Source of the DNA: Atopobiaceae bacterium
Lineage (GTDB): Bacteria > Actinomycetota > Coriobacteriia > Coriobacteriales > Atopobiaceae
Length of the DNA: 7,416 bases
Assembly: GCA_017460265.1 (NCBI GenBank)
Contig: JAFUBJ010000017.1
Span: forward strand, 1-7,416
Reading direction: 5' to 3'
The notes under the pieces were generated by a model that was not told the origin of the DNA, searched no databases, and was given only the letters and a program-made list of their open reading frames with translations. A program made the translations under genes and the position numbers. The number at the start of each line of letters is the position of its first letter. The stretch's first letter is position 1. Shown one piece after another: positions 1 through 5,869 of this stretch.

Positions 1-662
1 AAGGAGTTCTTGATCTGGTATGCGGTGACGGGCAGGTCGGTCACGTGGCCGTCATAAGAGCCGGTGAGCTCGCCGTTCATGGCGGAGATGATGTCGTCAA
101 GCGGGACGATGGTCGCGCTGGGCAGGTTCTCGGCTGCCCAGTCGGCGCCGGTGGTGCCGGCCTGAACGGCAATCTTCTTCTCGGCCGCGTTGAGCGTCTC
201 GAGGGTGTCCTCGGAGCCGACCTTGGTCACGAGCGACTGGTTGGAATCGACGTAGGGGTCGGACATGTCGACCTCGGCCTTGCGGGCGTCGGTGATGGTC
301 ATGCCTGCGATGGCAACGTCGGCAGTGCCGCCCGCCTTGATGGTGGGAACCAGGGAGTCAAACGCCTGGCTGGGAAGCCAGTTGACCTCGAGGCCAAGGT
401 GCTCGGCAAGGGACTTGGACATGTCGATGTCGAAGCCCACAGGCTCGCCGGTCTTCTCGTCCATGGACTCGAACGGCGGGAAGTACAGGTTGGAGATGCC
501 GGTCAGCTTGCCATCTTCGACGAGAGTGTAGGAGCTGGCATCAGCCGCGGCGTCCTCTGCAGGGGCATCGGTGGCAGGAGCGCCACCGCAGGCGGTGAGC
601 GTGAGGGCCGTAGCGAGCATGGAGCTGCCCTTGATGAACTGACGACGTGAAATGGTGCTCAT
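1..662 (-). CDS. Amino-acid-type ABC transporter substrate-binding lipoprotein (C-terminus beyond the left edge)
   Basis: The gene begins at ATG 662-660 and runs off the window, so the first 220 residues are visible. A purine-rich Shine-Dalgarno (AAGAAGGG) lies about 8 bases upstream. The N-terminus carries a twin-arginine export motif (SRRQFIKG, residues 5-12), a hydrophobic stretch and a lipobox LTAC with lipid cysteine C25. This suggests a Tat-exported lipoprotein on the outer face of the membrane. The mature part matches bacterial solute-binding protein family 3: FPPFES near the start of lobe 1, GFDIDMSKSLAEHLG, the TITDARK segment with the usual ligand-contacting Arg, MSDPY, and the VQAGTTG loop entering lobe 2. 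It is clearly a paralogue of the gene immediately upstream (743-1576) and probably co-transcribed with it across an 80-base gap. Substrate is probably a polar amino acid but cannot be named. No permease or ATPase for it is seen here; they may lie further left. Confidence 0.9.
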   Translation of the reverse strand, partial: MSTISRRQFIKGSSMLATALTLTACGGAPATDAPAEDAAADASSYTLVEDGKLTGISNLYFPPFESMDEKTGEPVGFDIDMSKSLAEHLGLEVNWLPSQAFDSLVPTIKAGGTADVAIAGMTITDARKAEVDMSDPYVDSNQSLVTKVGSEDTLETLNAAEKKIAVQAGTTGADWAAENLPSATIVPLDDIISAMNGELTGSYDGHVTDLPVTAYQIKNS

Positions 663-742
663 GGTGAATCCCTTCTTTGTTGTGCGAACCGTGGCGGGTC
701 CGTCACGAAACATGCTGCGCTCAACGCGCAATATGGCATATA

Positions 743-1576
743 TTAGGCGGTCGTGCCGAACCACTTCTCCTTCAGCTCGGCCATGGTTCCGTCAGACTCC
801 ATGTCGGCAAGCGCCTGGTTGATGGCGGCGGTGAGGCCAGGGTTGTCCTTGGAGACCACGATGCCGTACTGCTCGCCGGTGGGAATCTCGAGCGCAATCT
901 CGCAGTCGGTGAACGATACGGTGCATTGGTGGCCGATGACCGGGAGGTCGGCGCAGAAGGCGTCATACTGCCCTGCCTGAACGCCCGTCATGCAGACGGT
1001 AACGGAGGCGAGCGGAACGATGGTGGCGGCGGAGAGGTTCTCGCGCGCCCACGCCTCGCCCGTGGTGCCTGCCTGGACGGCAATGGTCTTGCTGGCGTCG
1101 TTGAGGGCACCCTCGTCCTTTGCGTCGCTGTCCTTGCGGACCGCCACGCCCAGGTTGGAGTCGAGGTAGGCGTCGGTGAAGTCAATCTCGAGCTTGCGCT
1201 CCTCGGTGATGGAGAATGCGGAGTAGCCGATGTCGGCCTTGCCGCCCTGCTTGATCATGGGGATGATCGAGTCGAAGTCCTGAGGGGGAAGGTACTCGCA
1301 CGTAAGGCCAAGGCGCGAGGCAATCTCGTTGGAGAGGTCTACGTCAAAGCCCTGGGCGACGCCGCCCTCGAAGGAGTCCAGCGGCGGGAAGTCGAGGTCG
1401 GAGGCAACAATGAGCTTGCCGTCTTCGACAAGGGCGTAGTCGGTAGCGGGGGCAGCCGTGGTGTCAGCCGCGGGCTCTGCGCTTCCCGATCCGCCACAGC
1501 CCACGAGGGCCAGGCCCATTACGGCCGCGGAGGCGCTGACGAAGTCACGACGGGAGATGTTGTTCTGAATGCTCAT
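743..1576 (-). CDS. Amino-acid-type ABC transporter substrate-binding lipoprotein
   Basis: A complete 277-residue protein. The start ATG at 1576-1574 is chosen because AAGGAAGGGG lies about 7 bases upstream and because this start puts an export signal at the N-terminus. The signal has twin arginines R9-R10 (ISRRDFVSAS), a hydrophobic core and a lipobox LVGC ending at C27, followed by a low-complexity Ala/Asp/Pro linker to about residue 46. The rest is solute-binding protein family 3: FPPLDSF (63-69), GFDVDLSNEIASRLG (76-90), SITEERK with the ligand-type Arg (122-128), DFTDAY (132-137), VQAGTTGEAW (168-176) and the usual C-terminal helix ending KEKWFG. It would capture an amino acid outside the membrane and hand it to an ABC permease not seen in this window. 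Its downstream neighbour is a paralogue. Unusually, lobe 2 contains four cysteines (195, 208, 218, 225) and lobe 1 one (93); the visible part of the paralogue has none beyond the lipid cysteine. Confidence 0.93.
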   Translation of the reverse strand: MSIQNNISRRDFVSASAAVMGLALVGCGGSGSAEPAADTTAAPATDYALVEDGKLIVASDLDFPPLDSFEGGVAQGFDVDLSNEIASRLGLTCEYLPPQDFDSIIPMIKQGGKADIGYSAFSITEERKLEIDFTDAYLDSNLGVAVRKDSDAKDEGALNDASKTIAVQAGTTGEAWARENLSAATIVPLASVTVCMTGVQAGQYDAFCADLPVIGHQCTVSFTDCEIALEIPTGEQYGIVVSKDNPGLTAAINQALADMESDGTMAELKEKWFGTTA

Positions 1577-1603
1577 GGAATATCCCCTTCCTTGAGAGTC
1601 CTG

Positions 1604-1653
1604 GTCGCCTCTGGTTGCGACGCTGGCGGGTGTACCAAGGTGCCGCAGGCGAC
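1604..1653 (-). promoter_or_regulatory. Possible alternative hairpins in the substrate-binding gene leader
   Basis: In the minus-strand transcript, GGCGAC (plus-strand 1604-1609) can pair either with the adjacent GTCGC (1617-1621), across an 8-base loop, or with GTCGCC (1648-1653) further upstream. The element lies about 28 bases before the start codon, close to the ribosome binding site. Mutually exclusive pairings of this kind are typical of attenuators, but the stems are only 5-6 bp and there is no T-tract, so chance is a real alternative. Confidence 0.2.
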
Positions 1654-1691
1654 ATGTCTTGAGTCCAGTCGAACTTGGGTTTAAATCTTCG

Positions 1692-1711
1692 TGCAACATG
1701 AATGAGTTGCA
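1692..1711. repeat. Inverted repeat TGCAAC-N8-GTTGCA, operator-like
   Basis: Perfect 6-bp arms at 1692-1697 and 1706-1711 with an 8-base spacer. The right arm is part of GTTGCAAC, itself a perfect 8-bp palindrome (1706-1713). It lies downstream of the candidate -10 boxes and 115-135 bases before the substrate-binding gene start, a position suited to a repressor or to an RNA hairpin. Confidence 0.35.
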
Positions 1712-1784
1712 ACCGAATACCACGGTGTGTTTATAAAGCTGACACAAAAGCCATATCCGCATAGTCCATGACTGTTTTTCGCAA

Positions 1785-1820
1785 TTATGCATAAGTTTCT
1801 CATTTATATGCATGCATAAG
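1785..1820. promoter_or_regulatory. Pair of ATGCATAAG repeats within two palindromes, candidate operator
   Basis: TTATGCATAA at 1785-1794 is a perfect 10-bp palindrome and TATGCATGCATA at 1807-1818 is a perfect 12-bp palindrome. The 9-mer ATGCATAAG occurs in the same orientation at 1787-1795 and 1812-1820, exactly 25 bases apart. The left site overlaps a candidate -10 box (CATAAT, minus strand), and the right site falls near where the -35 would lie. Binding by a dimeric regulator here would block polymerase. The regulator is unknown. Confidence 0.45.
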
Positions 1821-1868
1821 AACAATCGCGAACAGCTCGGCGCATCACCCCTTCGGTGTCCCAAACAA

Positions 1869-1908
1869 GATGCGCCCCAACGTCATCCATCTGACGTCGG
1901 GGCGCATC
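1869..1908 (-). terminator. Rho-independent-type terminator after the glutamine synthetase-like gene
   Basis: A 17-bp stem with a 6-base loop: arms GATGCGCCCCAACGTCA (1869-1885) and TGACGTCGGGGCGCATC (1892-1908). The single mismatch becomes a G-U pair in the minus-strand RNA. It starts about 20 bases beyond the stop codon at 1931-1929 and is followed in the reading direction by TTGTTT, a short imperfect U-tract. The stem is strong, and the position insulates the substrate-binding genes from upstream transcription. Confidence 0.75.
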
Positions 1909-1928
1909 TCGTGATTCAGGGAAACGCG

Positions 1929-3266
1929 TTAGATGCCGGCGTAGTAGCGCTCGCGCTCCCAGTCGGTCACGGTGGAGCGGTAGTCATGCCATTCGCGACG
2001 CTTGACGTCAAGCAGGTAGTCGCAAATGTGGTCGCCCAGGGCCTCGCGCACGAAGGAGCTGTTCTCAAAGCGCTCGATGGCTCGTCCAAGCGAGCGCGGA
2101 AGACGCTCGATGCCCATAGAACGGGCCTCGGCGTCGGTCATGCCCACCGTGGAGACCTCCTCCGGCAGACGCAGGCCCTCCTCGATGCCGCGGATGCCCG
2201 CCGCCAGCGTGATGGCAAAGGTAAGGTACGGGTTGGCCGTCGGGTCGGCCTGACGGAGCTCGACGCGCGTAGACTGGTGCTTGCCCGGCTTGTGCGTAGG
2301 CACGCGCACAAGGGCGGTGCGGTCCTTGCGTCCCCAGGTTGCATAGATGGGGACCTCGCCGTTGCGCACCAGGCGCTTGTACGAGTTGACCGTGGGATTG
2401 GTGATGAGAGCGTACTCCGGTGCGTACTTGAGCAGGCCGGCAACGTAGTGCTGGGCGATGTCGGAAAGGTGCGCCGGGTGGTGCTCCTTGGGTGCCCAGA
2501 AGAGGTTGTTGCCCTCGTGGTCAAAGAGCGACTGGTACAGGAACATGCCCGAACCCGAGACCTCGGTCAGCGGCTTGGGCATGAACGAGGCAAACATGTT
2601 GTTGGCATACGCCACCTGACGGATGGCGAGGCGCGCCGTGATCACGTTGTCCGCGCTGGTGCGAGCGTCGGCGTAGCGCAGCTCCACGGCGTTTTGGGAC
2701 GCGCCGTTGGTGTGGTAGGAATACGTGACGGGCACCGACATGTGCTCGAGCGTAAGGATGGTCTGGTGACGCAGGTCGGTCGCGGCATCAGACGAGGTGA
2801 GGTCGAAGTAGCCGGAATTGTCCAGCGGAACGGGAATCGGGCCCTTGTCCTTGAAGTAGAAATACTCCATCTTGGGGCCGACCATGAGGACGTAGCCCTT
2901 CTCGTCCGCAGCGCGGAAGACGCGGTCAAGCCAGCCGCGGGGGTCGCCATCAAAAGGCTCGCGCGAGGGGGTGTACACGTCGCAGAAGATGCGCGCCGTG
3001 CCCTTTCCGCCGCCCACGGGAGGCACGATCTGGAACGTGGTGGGGTCGGGATAGGCAAGCATGTCCGACTCCTCGGGGGTGACAAAACCCTCCACCGCCG
3101 AGCCGTCAAAGCCAATCCCCTCGTCAAAAGCCTGCTCGAGGTCCTCCGACGCAATGGAGAATGCCTTGAGGTTGCCCAGGATGTCAGTGAACCACAGACG
3201 AACGAAGCGGATGTCTCGCTCCTCGATGGTGCGCATGACGAAATCGATGTTCATGTCGGTGCTCAT
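1929..3266 (-). CDS. Glutamine synthetase-like protein (type I, GlnA2-like) with degenerate metal sites
   Basis: 445 residues, the normal length for actinobacterial type I enzymes. The start ATG 3266-3264 has a perfect AGAAGGAGG about 5 bases upstream. The N-terminal beta-grasp domain is clear (FVRLWFTDILGNLKAFSI, 21-38; FDGSAVEGF, 53-61; EESDMLAYPDP, 65-75). The catalytic-domain scaffold is also clear (FMPKP 228-232, TNPTVNSYKRLV 289-300, RVELR 334-338, DPTANPYLTFA 341-351). Against the Salmonella/Bacillus consensus, however, GPEPEFF is GPKMEYF (E129 becomes K132, E131 kept as E134), HHEVAPGQHE is YHTNGASQNA (E212 becomes T186, E220 becomes A193), and NGSGMHCH is SGSGMFLY (N264 becomes S237, H269 becomes F242, H271 becomes Y244). 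E357 (E336), E327 (E304) and R339 (R316) are kept. Both metal sites have thus lost ligands, so ordinary ATP-dependent glutamine synthesis is unlikely. No adenylylation Tyr motif is seen. It appears monocistronic. It may be a regulatory or structural pseudoenzyme, or may act on another substrate. Confidence 0.93.
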   Translation of the reverse strand: MSTDMNIDFVMRTIEERDIRFVRLWFTDILGNLKAFSIASEDLEQAFDEGIGFDGSAVEGFVTPEESDMLAYPDPTTFQIVPPVGGGKGTARIFCDVYTPSREPFDGDPRGWLDRVFRAADEKGYVLMVGPKMEYFYFKDKGPIPVPLDNSGYFDLTSSDAATDLRHQTILTLEHMSVPVTYSYHTNGASQNAVELRYADARTSADNVITARLAIRQVAYANNMFASFMPKPLTEVSGSGMFLYQSLFDHEGNNLFWAPKEHHPAHLSDIAQHYVAGLLKYAPEYALITNPTVNSYKRLVRNGEVPIYATWGRKDRTALVRVPTHKPGKHQSTRVELRQADPTANPYLTFAITLAAGIRGIEEGLRLPEEVSTVGMTDAEARSMGIERLPRSLGRAIERFENSSFVREALGDHICDYLLDVKRREWHDYRSTVTDWERERYYAGI

Positions 3267-3324
3267 GTCTGCCTCCTTCTCTAGATAAGAAAGGATACGT
3301 CATTTTGTCACCGATAGCTTCTCA

Positions 3325-3343
3325 CAGTAGCGTTACGCCACCG
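3325..3343. repeat. Imperfect 19-bp palindrome upstream of the glutamine synthetase-like gene
   Basis: CAGTAGCGT-T-ACGCCACCG: two 9-base arms around a central T with seven of nine positions pairing. It is centred about 68 bases before the start codon, in the 150-base gap separating this gene from the ABC transporter cassette. Position and symmetry suit an operator. No confident promoter or terminator hexamers were found in the gap. Confidence 0.3.
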
Positions 3344-3416
3344 TTTCATACGTTCGCGGAAAAGGAGGTTCTCTGAAACGAGACTCGCCAGTGCCGTGCA
3401 CACGGAAGGAACGCCC

Positions 3417-4112
3417 TTAGGCCTCGACACCTTCGACGATACGTCCGGCATCCATACGCATCACGCGATCTGCATAGGTGGCAGCAGCCTGCTCGTGCGT
3501 CACGAGCAGCACCGCCCTCCCCTCTCGCGATGCGGCACGGAGCGCGTTCATCACCAGCTCGGTGTTCTCGTCGTCAAGGTCGCTCGTGGGCTCGTCCGCA
3601 AGGATGACCTGTGGCTCGACGACCAGGGCTCGCGCGATGGCCACGCGCCTGAGCTCTCCGCCCGAAAGCTCGGAGGGGTAGGCATTGGACAGCTCCGCTA
3701 TGCCGAGCTTTTCCAGAAGGGAGTCGACGCGGTCGTGGACGTCCGTCGTCTCTCCGTGCATATGGCACGGCAGCTCCACGTTCTCGAACACGGTCAAGCT
3801 GTGGAGGGCCGTATGACCTTGGGGGATGACGCCGATCGCCTGGTTGCGCAGACGCGAGAGGGCCTCGTCGCTTAAGGCGTACAGATCCTGGCCAGACAGG
3901 CTCACCGTTCCCTCGTCAGGCGTGAGCAGGCCTGCAAGCATGTTGAGCAACGTGGACTTGCCGCTCCCCGACCGCCCCATGAGGGCACACATCTCGCCAG
4001 AGCGCAGGGCAACGCTGACATCTGCCACCGCATCAAAGCGACGCGCTGCGTCCCGTCCGGCACGAAAGAACGACTTGCGCAGGCCGGCGCCCTGAAGAAC
4101 CACATCTCCCAT
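3417..4112 (-). CDS. ABC transporter ATP-binding protein (MacB/LolD type)
   Basis: A 231-residue cytoplasmic ATPase with every hallmark: Walker A GRSGSGKST (46-54), Q-loop Q98, signature LSGGE (149-153), Walker B VILADEP with catalytic E174 (169-175), D-loop SDLD (177-180) and H-loop H206. The sequence is of the class that pairs with MacB/FtsX-type permeases (extrusion or mechanotransmission rather than nutrient import). It starts at ATG 4112-4110, two bases after the permease stop codon (4117-4115), with GGGAGGAG lying inside the permease end, so the two are translationally coupled. It is the last gene of a three-gene cassette; no clear terminator hairpin follows its stop at 3419-3417. The cargo is unknown. 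Confidence 0.93.
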   Translation of the reverse strand: MGDVVLQGAGLRKSFFRAGRDAARRFDAVADVSVALRSGEMCALMGRSGSGKSTLLNMLAGLLTPDEGTVSLSGQDLYALSDEALSRLRNQAIGVIPQGHTALHSLTVFENVELPCHMHGETTDVHDRVDSLLEKLGIAELSNAYPSELSGGELRRVAIARALVVEPQVILADEPTSDLDDENTELVMNALRAASREGRAVLLVTHEQAAATYADRVMRMDAGRIVEGVEA

Positions 4113-4114
4113 GG

Positions 4115-5314
4115 CTACTCCTCCCTCAGGCTCTGCCCGGGATCAACCTTAGAGAGCCTCATGGCCGAAAGGGCAGACGTCAGAGGCCCCACAAGCGAGG
4201 AGAGCACAAACGTCACCACCGAGACAAGCACGATGGTGCCTCCAGAAGGCATGAGGAAGGGAAGGCTCAGCGCGGACTCAAGCGCCTGGTTGAAGAGCAC
4301 CAGGGCGCACAGGGCCACCAGTATGCCGATGGCCGCACCTACGACCGAGAGCATTAGGGCCTCCGTTATCACGACCGAGGAGAGCATGCGGCGCGACGCG
4401 CCCATGACCCTCAGGACTGCAAACTCCCGCGTACGCTGGCGACCCGTCATGGAAAACGCCGCCACCAGCACCGCCACGGCAAGGAGCCAAACCGCCACGA
4501 CCAGCATGCCCACCATGCGCGAGGCTCCCGACACGCCGTCAGCGACGCCAGAGGTCATGGACCGCGAAGGCACGGCCCAGACGCCGCGCACGTGCAGGTT
4601 GATGTCATCGGCAATGTCGGAGGCGCGATACCCGTCCGCCACCTTGATCTGTACGGTCGAGACGACCTTGTCGGGGTCTGCCTTGTCCATGGTCTGCTGT
4701 CCTTGTTCCACCGCACTGCGCATGAGCTCGCGAATGGTCTCGGCAGAGGCAAACGCCGCGCCGTCGAGCGAGGTCCCCGTCTCGTCCAGCTTGGCCACGA
4801 TGCGGCACTCCACGCCAAAGAACCTCACCGTGGTGCCTGGCGCCCCGGTGATGTCGCAACCGACCACGACGTCGTTCAGCCCAAGCTCGTCGGCATAGCT
4901 GCGCGCAATCCACGGCTGTATGGTGAAGTCGGTCTTGGGGTCGATGCCAATGATCTGAATGGGATACGAGCAGCATCCCGCCTTGGCGGTCGCCAGGTAG
5001 TACTGGGGGGAGACCTGCTTCACGCCCTCGACCTGCGCCACGGTGTCTAGGATGGATGCATCCATGTAGAAGGATCCGGGGACGCCGTCGAGCATGACCT
5101 GCTCGAGGTCGGTCGTGGACTTGGCCGTCTTGGGCGCCACGATGACGTCTGCGCCCAGGCGCTGCTCAAGGCTTTGCAGACCATGACGAAGGCTGGCCGT
5201 CATCAGCGTACCGGCGAGCATGGCAAAGGCAAGCACGGCCACCAGCGAGACCAGGAGCGCCGAGCGCCCCGGATGCCGTGCGATGTTCTTGAATGGCAGC
5301 TTTTTGAAGTCCAT
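4115..5314 (-). CDS. ABC transporter permease, MacB/FtsX-like, with extracellular Cys-Cys motif
   Basis: 399 residues with MacB/FtsX topology: a short basic N-terminus, TM1 at about 18-40, a large extracytoplasmic domain (about 41-264), then three helices at about 265-288, 314-341 and 359-381, and a short C-terminal tail. The loop after TM2 has the FtsX-type coupling segment REFAVLRVMGAS (296-307), which contacts the ATPase. The extracytoplasmic domain contains AGCCSYPIQIIGIDP (112-126) with adjacent cysteines C114-C115, plus C153 and C170. Such a Cys-Cys followed by an IIGIDP-like motif is, as far as I recall, shared by a subgroup of uncharacterised permeases. Its start codon (5314-5312) abuts the TAG stop of the upstream gene (5317-5315); there is no strong Shine-Dalgarno, so translation probably relies on coupling. 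Substrate unknown; macrolide or lipoprotein export cannot be assumed. Confidence 0.9.
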   Translation of the reverse strand: MDFKKLPFKNIARHPGRSALLVSLVAVLAFAMLAGTLMTASLRHGLQSLEQRLGADVIVAPKTAKSTTDLEQVMLDGVPGSFYMDASILDTVAQVEGVKQVSPQYYLATAKAGCCSYPIQIIGIDPKTDFTIQPWIARSYADELGLNDVVVGCDITGAPGTTVRFFGVECRIVAKLDETGTSLDGAAFASAETIRELMRSAVEQGQQTMDKADPDKVVSTVQIKVADGYRASDIADDINLHVRGVWAVPSRSMTSGVADGVSGASRMVGMLVVAVWLLAVAVLVAAFSMTGRQRTREFAVLRVMGASRRMLSSVVITEALMLSVVGAAIGILVALCALVLFNQALESALSLPFLMPSGGTIVLVSVVTFVLSSLVGPLTSALSAMRLSKVDPGQSLREE

Positions 5315-5728
5315 CTATCGCACGTCTTTCGAACGGGCGGAAAGCACGAGGTCGGCAGCGGAGGCAAGGACCATGCCCGCACCCACGGCTATGCCAAAGG
5401 GATGCATGATGGCGTTGCAGCGCATGGCTGCCATCATACAGAGTGGCACCACGTTGCCGGGAAGGATGGCTGCGGCAGCGCCGACAACCAGAACCAGAGC
5501 CGTAAGAACACGCTGAACCGTTACGTTTGACACCAGCACACGCACCACACTTGCCACAAAGGCGCAGGCCCCCAGCCCGACCAGCACGCGTGACGCGCCG
5601 TAGCAGGCGCCGACCGTGCCATCATCGTGCACGCAGGGACCCGCAAACGTAAGGACACCAACGGCAAGCAGTGCAGAAAGGGCGACCAGCGCATAGGCCG
5701 CAATGGGGAAAGCGTTACGCTTCTGCAT
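5315..5728 (-). CDS. Small four-helix membrane protein, DUF4418-like
   Basis: 137 residues, start ATG 5728-5726 preceded by AGAAGGAG about 9 bases upstream. Predicted helices lie at about 9-29, 45-66, 71-90 and 109-130. Four cysteines fall in two loops: C32 and C42 between helices 1 and 2 (GPC and ACYG), and C97 and C104 between helices 3 and 4 (LCMMAAMRC). With an N-in topology both loops face outward. The pattern of a Pro-Cys in the first loop and a C-x6-C preceded by a hydrophobic stretch in the second resembles the DUF4418 family; this is from memory of the family. It directly abuts the permease gene, so it is probably an accessory subunit of the ABC system, perhaps for redox or metal handling in its extracellular part. 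It heads the three-gene operon. Confidence 0.8.
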   Translation of the reverse strand: MQKRNAFPIAAYALVALSALLAVGVLTFAGPCVHDDGTVGACYGASRVLVGLGACAFVASVVRVLVSNVTVQRVLTALVLVVGAAAAILPGNVVPLCMMAAMRCNAIMHPFGIAVGAGMVLASAADLVLSARSKDVR

Positions 5729-5750
5729 CGGTACACGCTCCTTCTCATGA

Positions 5751-5766
5751 GTTAGACATAGCTAAC
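5751..5766. promoter_or_regulatory. Inverted repeat GTTAG-N6-CTAAC before the ABC cassette
   Basis: GTTAGACATAGCTAAC has perfect 5-bp arms around a 6-base spacer and ends 22 bases before the first start codon of the ABC cassette, just upstream of its ribosome binding site. It resembles a small repressor operator. The surrounding 140-base gap (5729-5869) must hold the cassette's promoter if mazEF is transcribed separately, but I see no convincing pair of -35 and -10 boxes. Confidence 0.35.
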
Positions 5767-5848
5767 CATCTTAGCCCATGCGGGGAGCTCTGGGCCGCCT
5801 ACTACCTAAACCATACAGTTGGCAAGCAATTCACGAGGTAATGGGTCG

Positions 5849-5867
5849 AAGGGGGCGCCCTCTTTTT
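5849..5867 (+). terminator. Weak terminator-like hairpin facing antisense to mazF
   Basis: AAGGGGGCGCCCTCTT is a near-palindrome followed by a T-run (5863-5867) on the plus strand. Read as plus-strand RNA it gives a 6-bp stem, a GCGC loop and a U-run, immediately downstream of the mazF stop. No plus-strand gene exists to use it. Read leftward it has the hairpin but no U-tract. It may block antisense transcription into mazEF, or be chance. Confidence 0.25.
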
Positions 5868-5869
5868 GG

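Larger units (their letters stand above)
1577..1868 (-). promoter_or_regulatory. Intergenic control region and leader upstream of the substrate-binding protein genes
   Basis: About 290 bases with no supportable gene. The part at 1680-1820 is markedly AT-rich compared with its surroundings and holds the likely promoter(s), read leftward. Candidate -10 boxes on the minus strand are CATAAT (plus-strand 1784-1789) and TATAAA (plus-strand 1730-1735); neither has a convincing -35 box at 16-18 bases. Two strong palindromes (1785-1794 and 1807-1818) sit over and just upstream of the first candidate. A third inverted repeat lies at 1692-1711. The final 100 bases before the start codon are GC-rich and can form alternative hairpins (1604-1653). 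An untranslated leader of 150-200 bases is therefore possible. No known riboswitch was recognised. Confidence 0.5.

Noticed and set aside
731..741. ATATG-G-CATAT palindrome between the two substrate-binding genes
   Set aside because: It is short and lies immediately beyond the stop codon of the upstream gene. There is no stem or T-tract for a terminator and no promoter nearby, so it was left out as probably chance.
1617..1660. A T-box-like sequence (TTGGTACACCCGC) in the substrate-binding gene leader
   Set aside because: It does not keep the core GGTACCGCG or the antiterminator/terminator layout, and there is no specifier stem that I can place.
1577..1864. An N-terminal extension of 96 residues on the substrate-binding protein, reading up to 1864
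   Set aside because: The true start at 1576 has a strong Shine-Dalgarno and begins the Tat/lipobox signal. The extension is not protein-like, covers the AT-rich promoter region and abuts the terminator.
1812..3284. A 490-residue open frame on the plus strand opposite the glutamine synthetase-like gene
   Set aside because: It is the antisense shadow of a recognisable conserved protein, with Val/Gly/Arg/His-rich composition typical of high-GC reverse frames and no recognisable domain. Similar plus-strand frames at 45-650, 677-1684, 4161-4898 and 6463-7398 were rejected for the same reason.
3282..3311. GTGACA and TATCTA as a promoter for the glutamine synthetase-like gene
   Set aside because: The predicted transcription start would fall inside the ribosome binding site, and the -10 box is a poor match.
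3359..3400. A perfect AAAAGGAGG on the plus strand at 3359-3367
   Set aside because: No start codon follows at a usable distance, and the plus-strand frame beyond it is antisense to the ABC ATPase.
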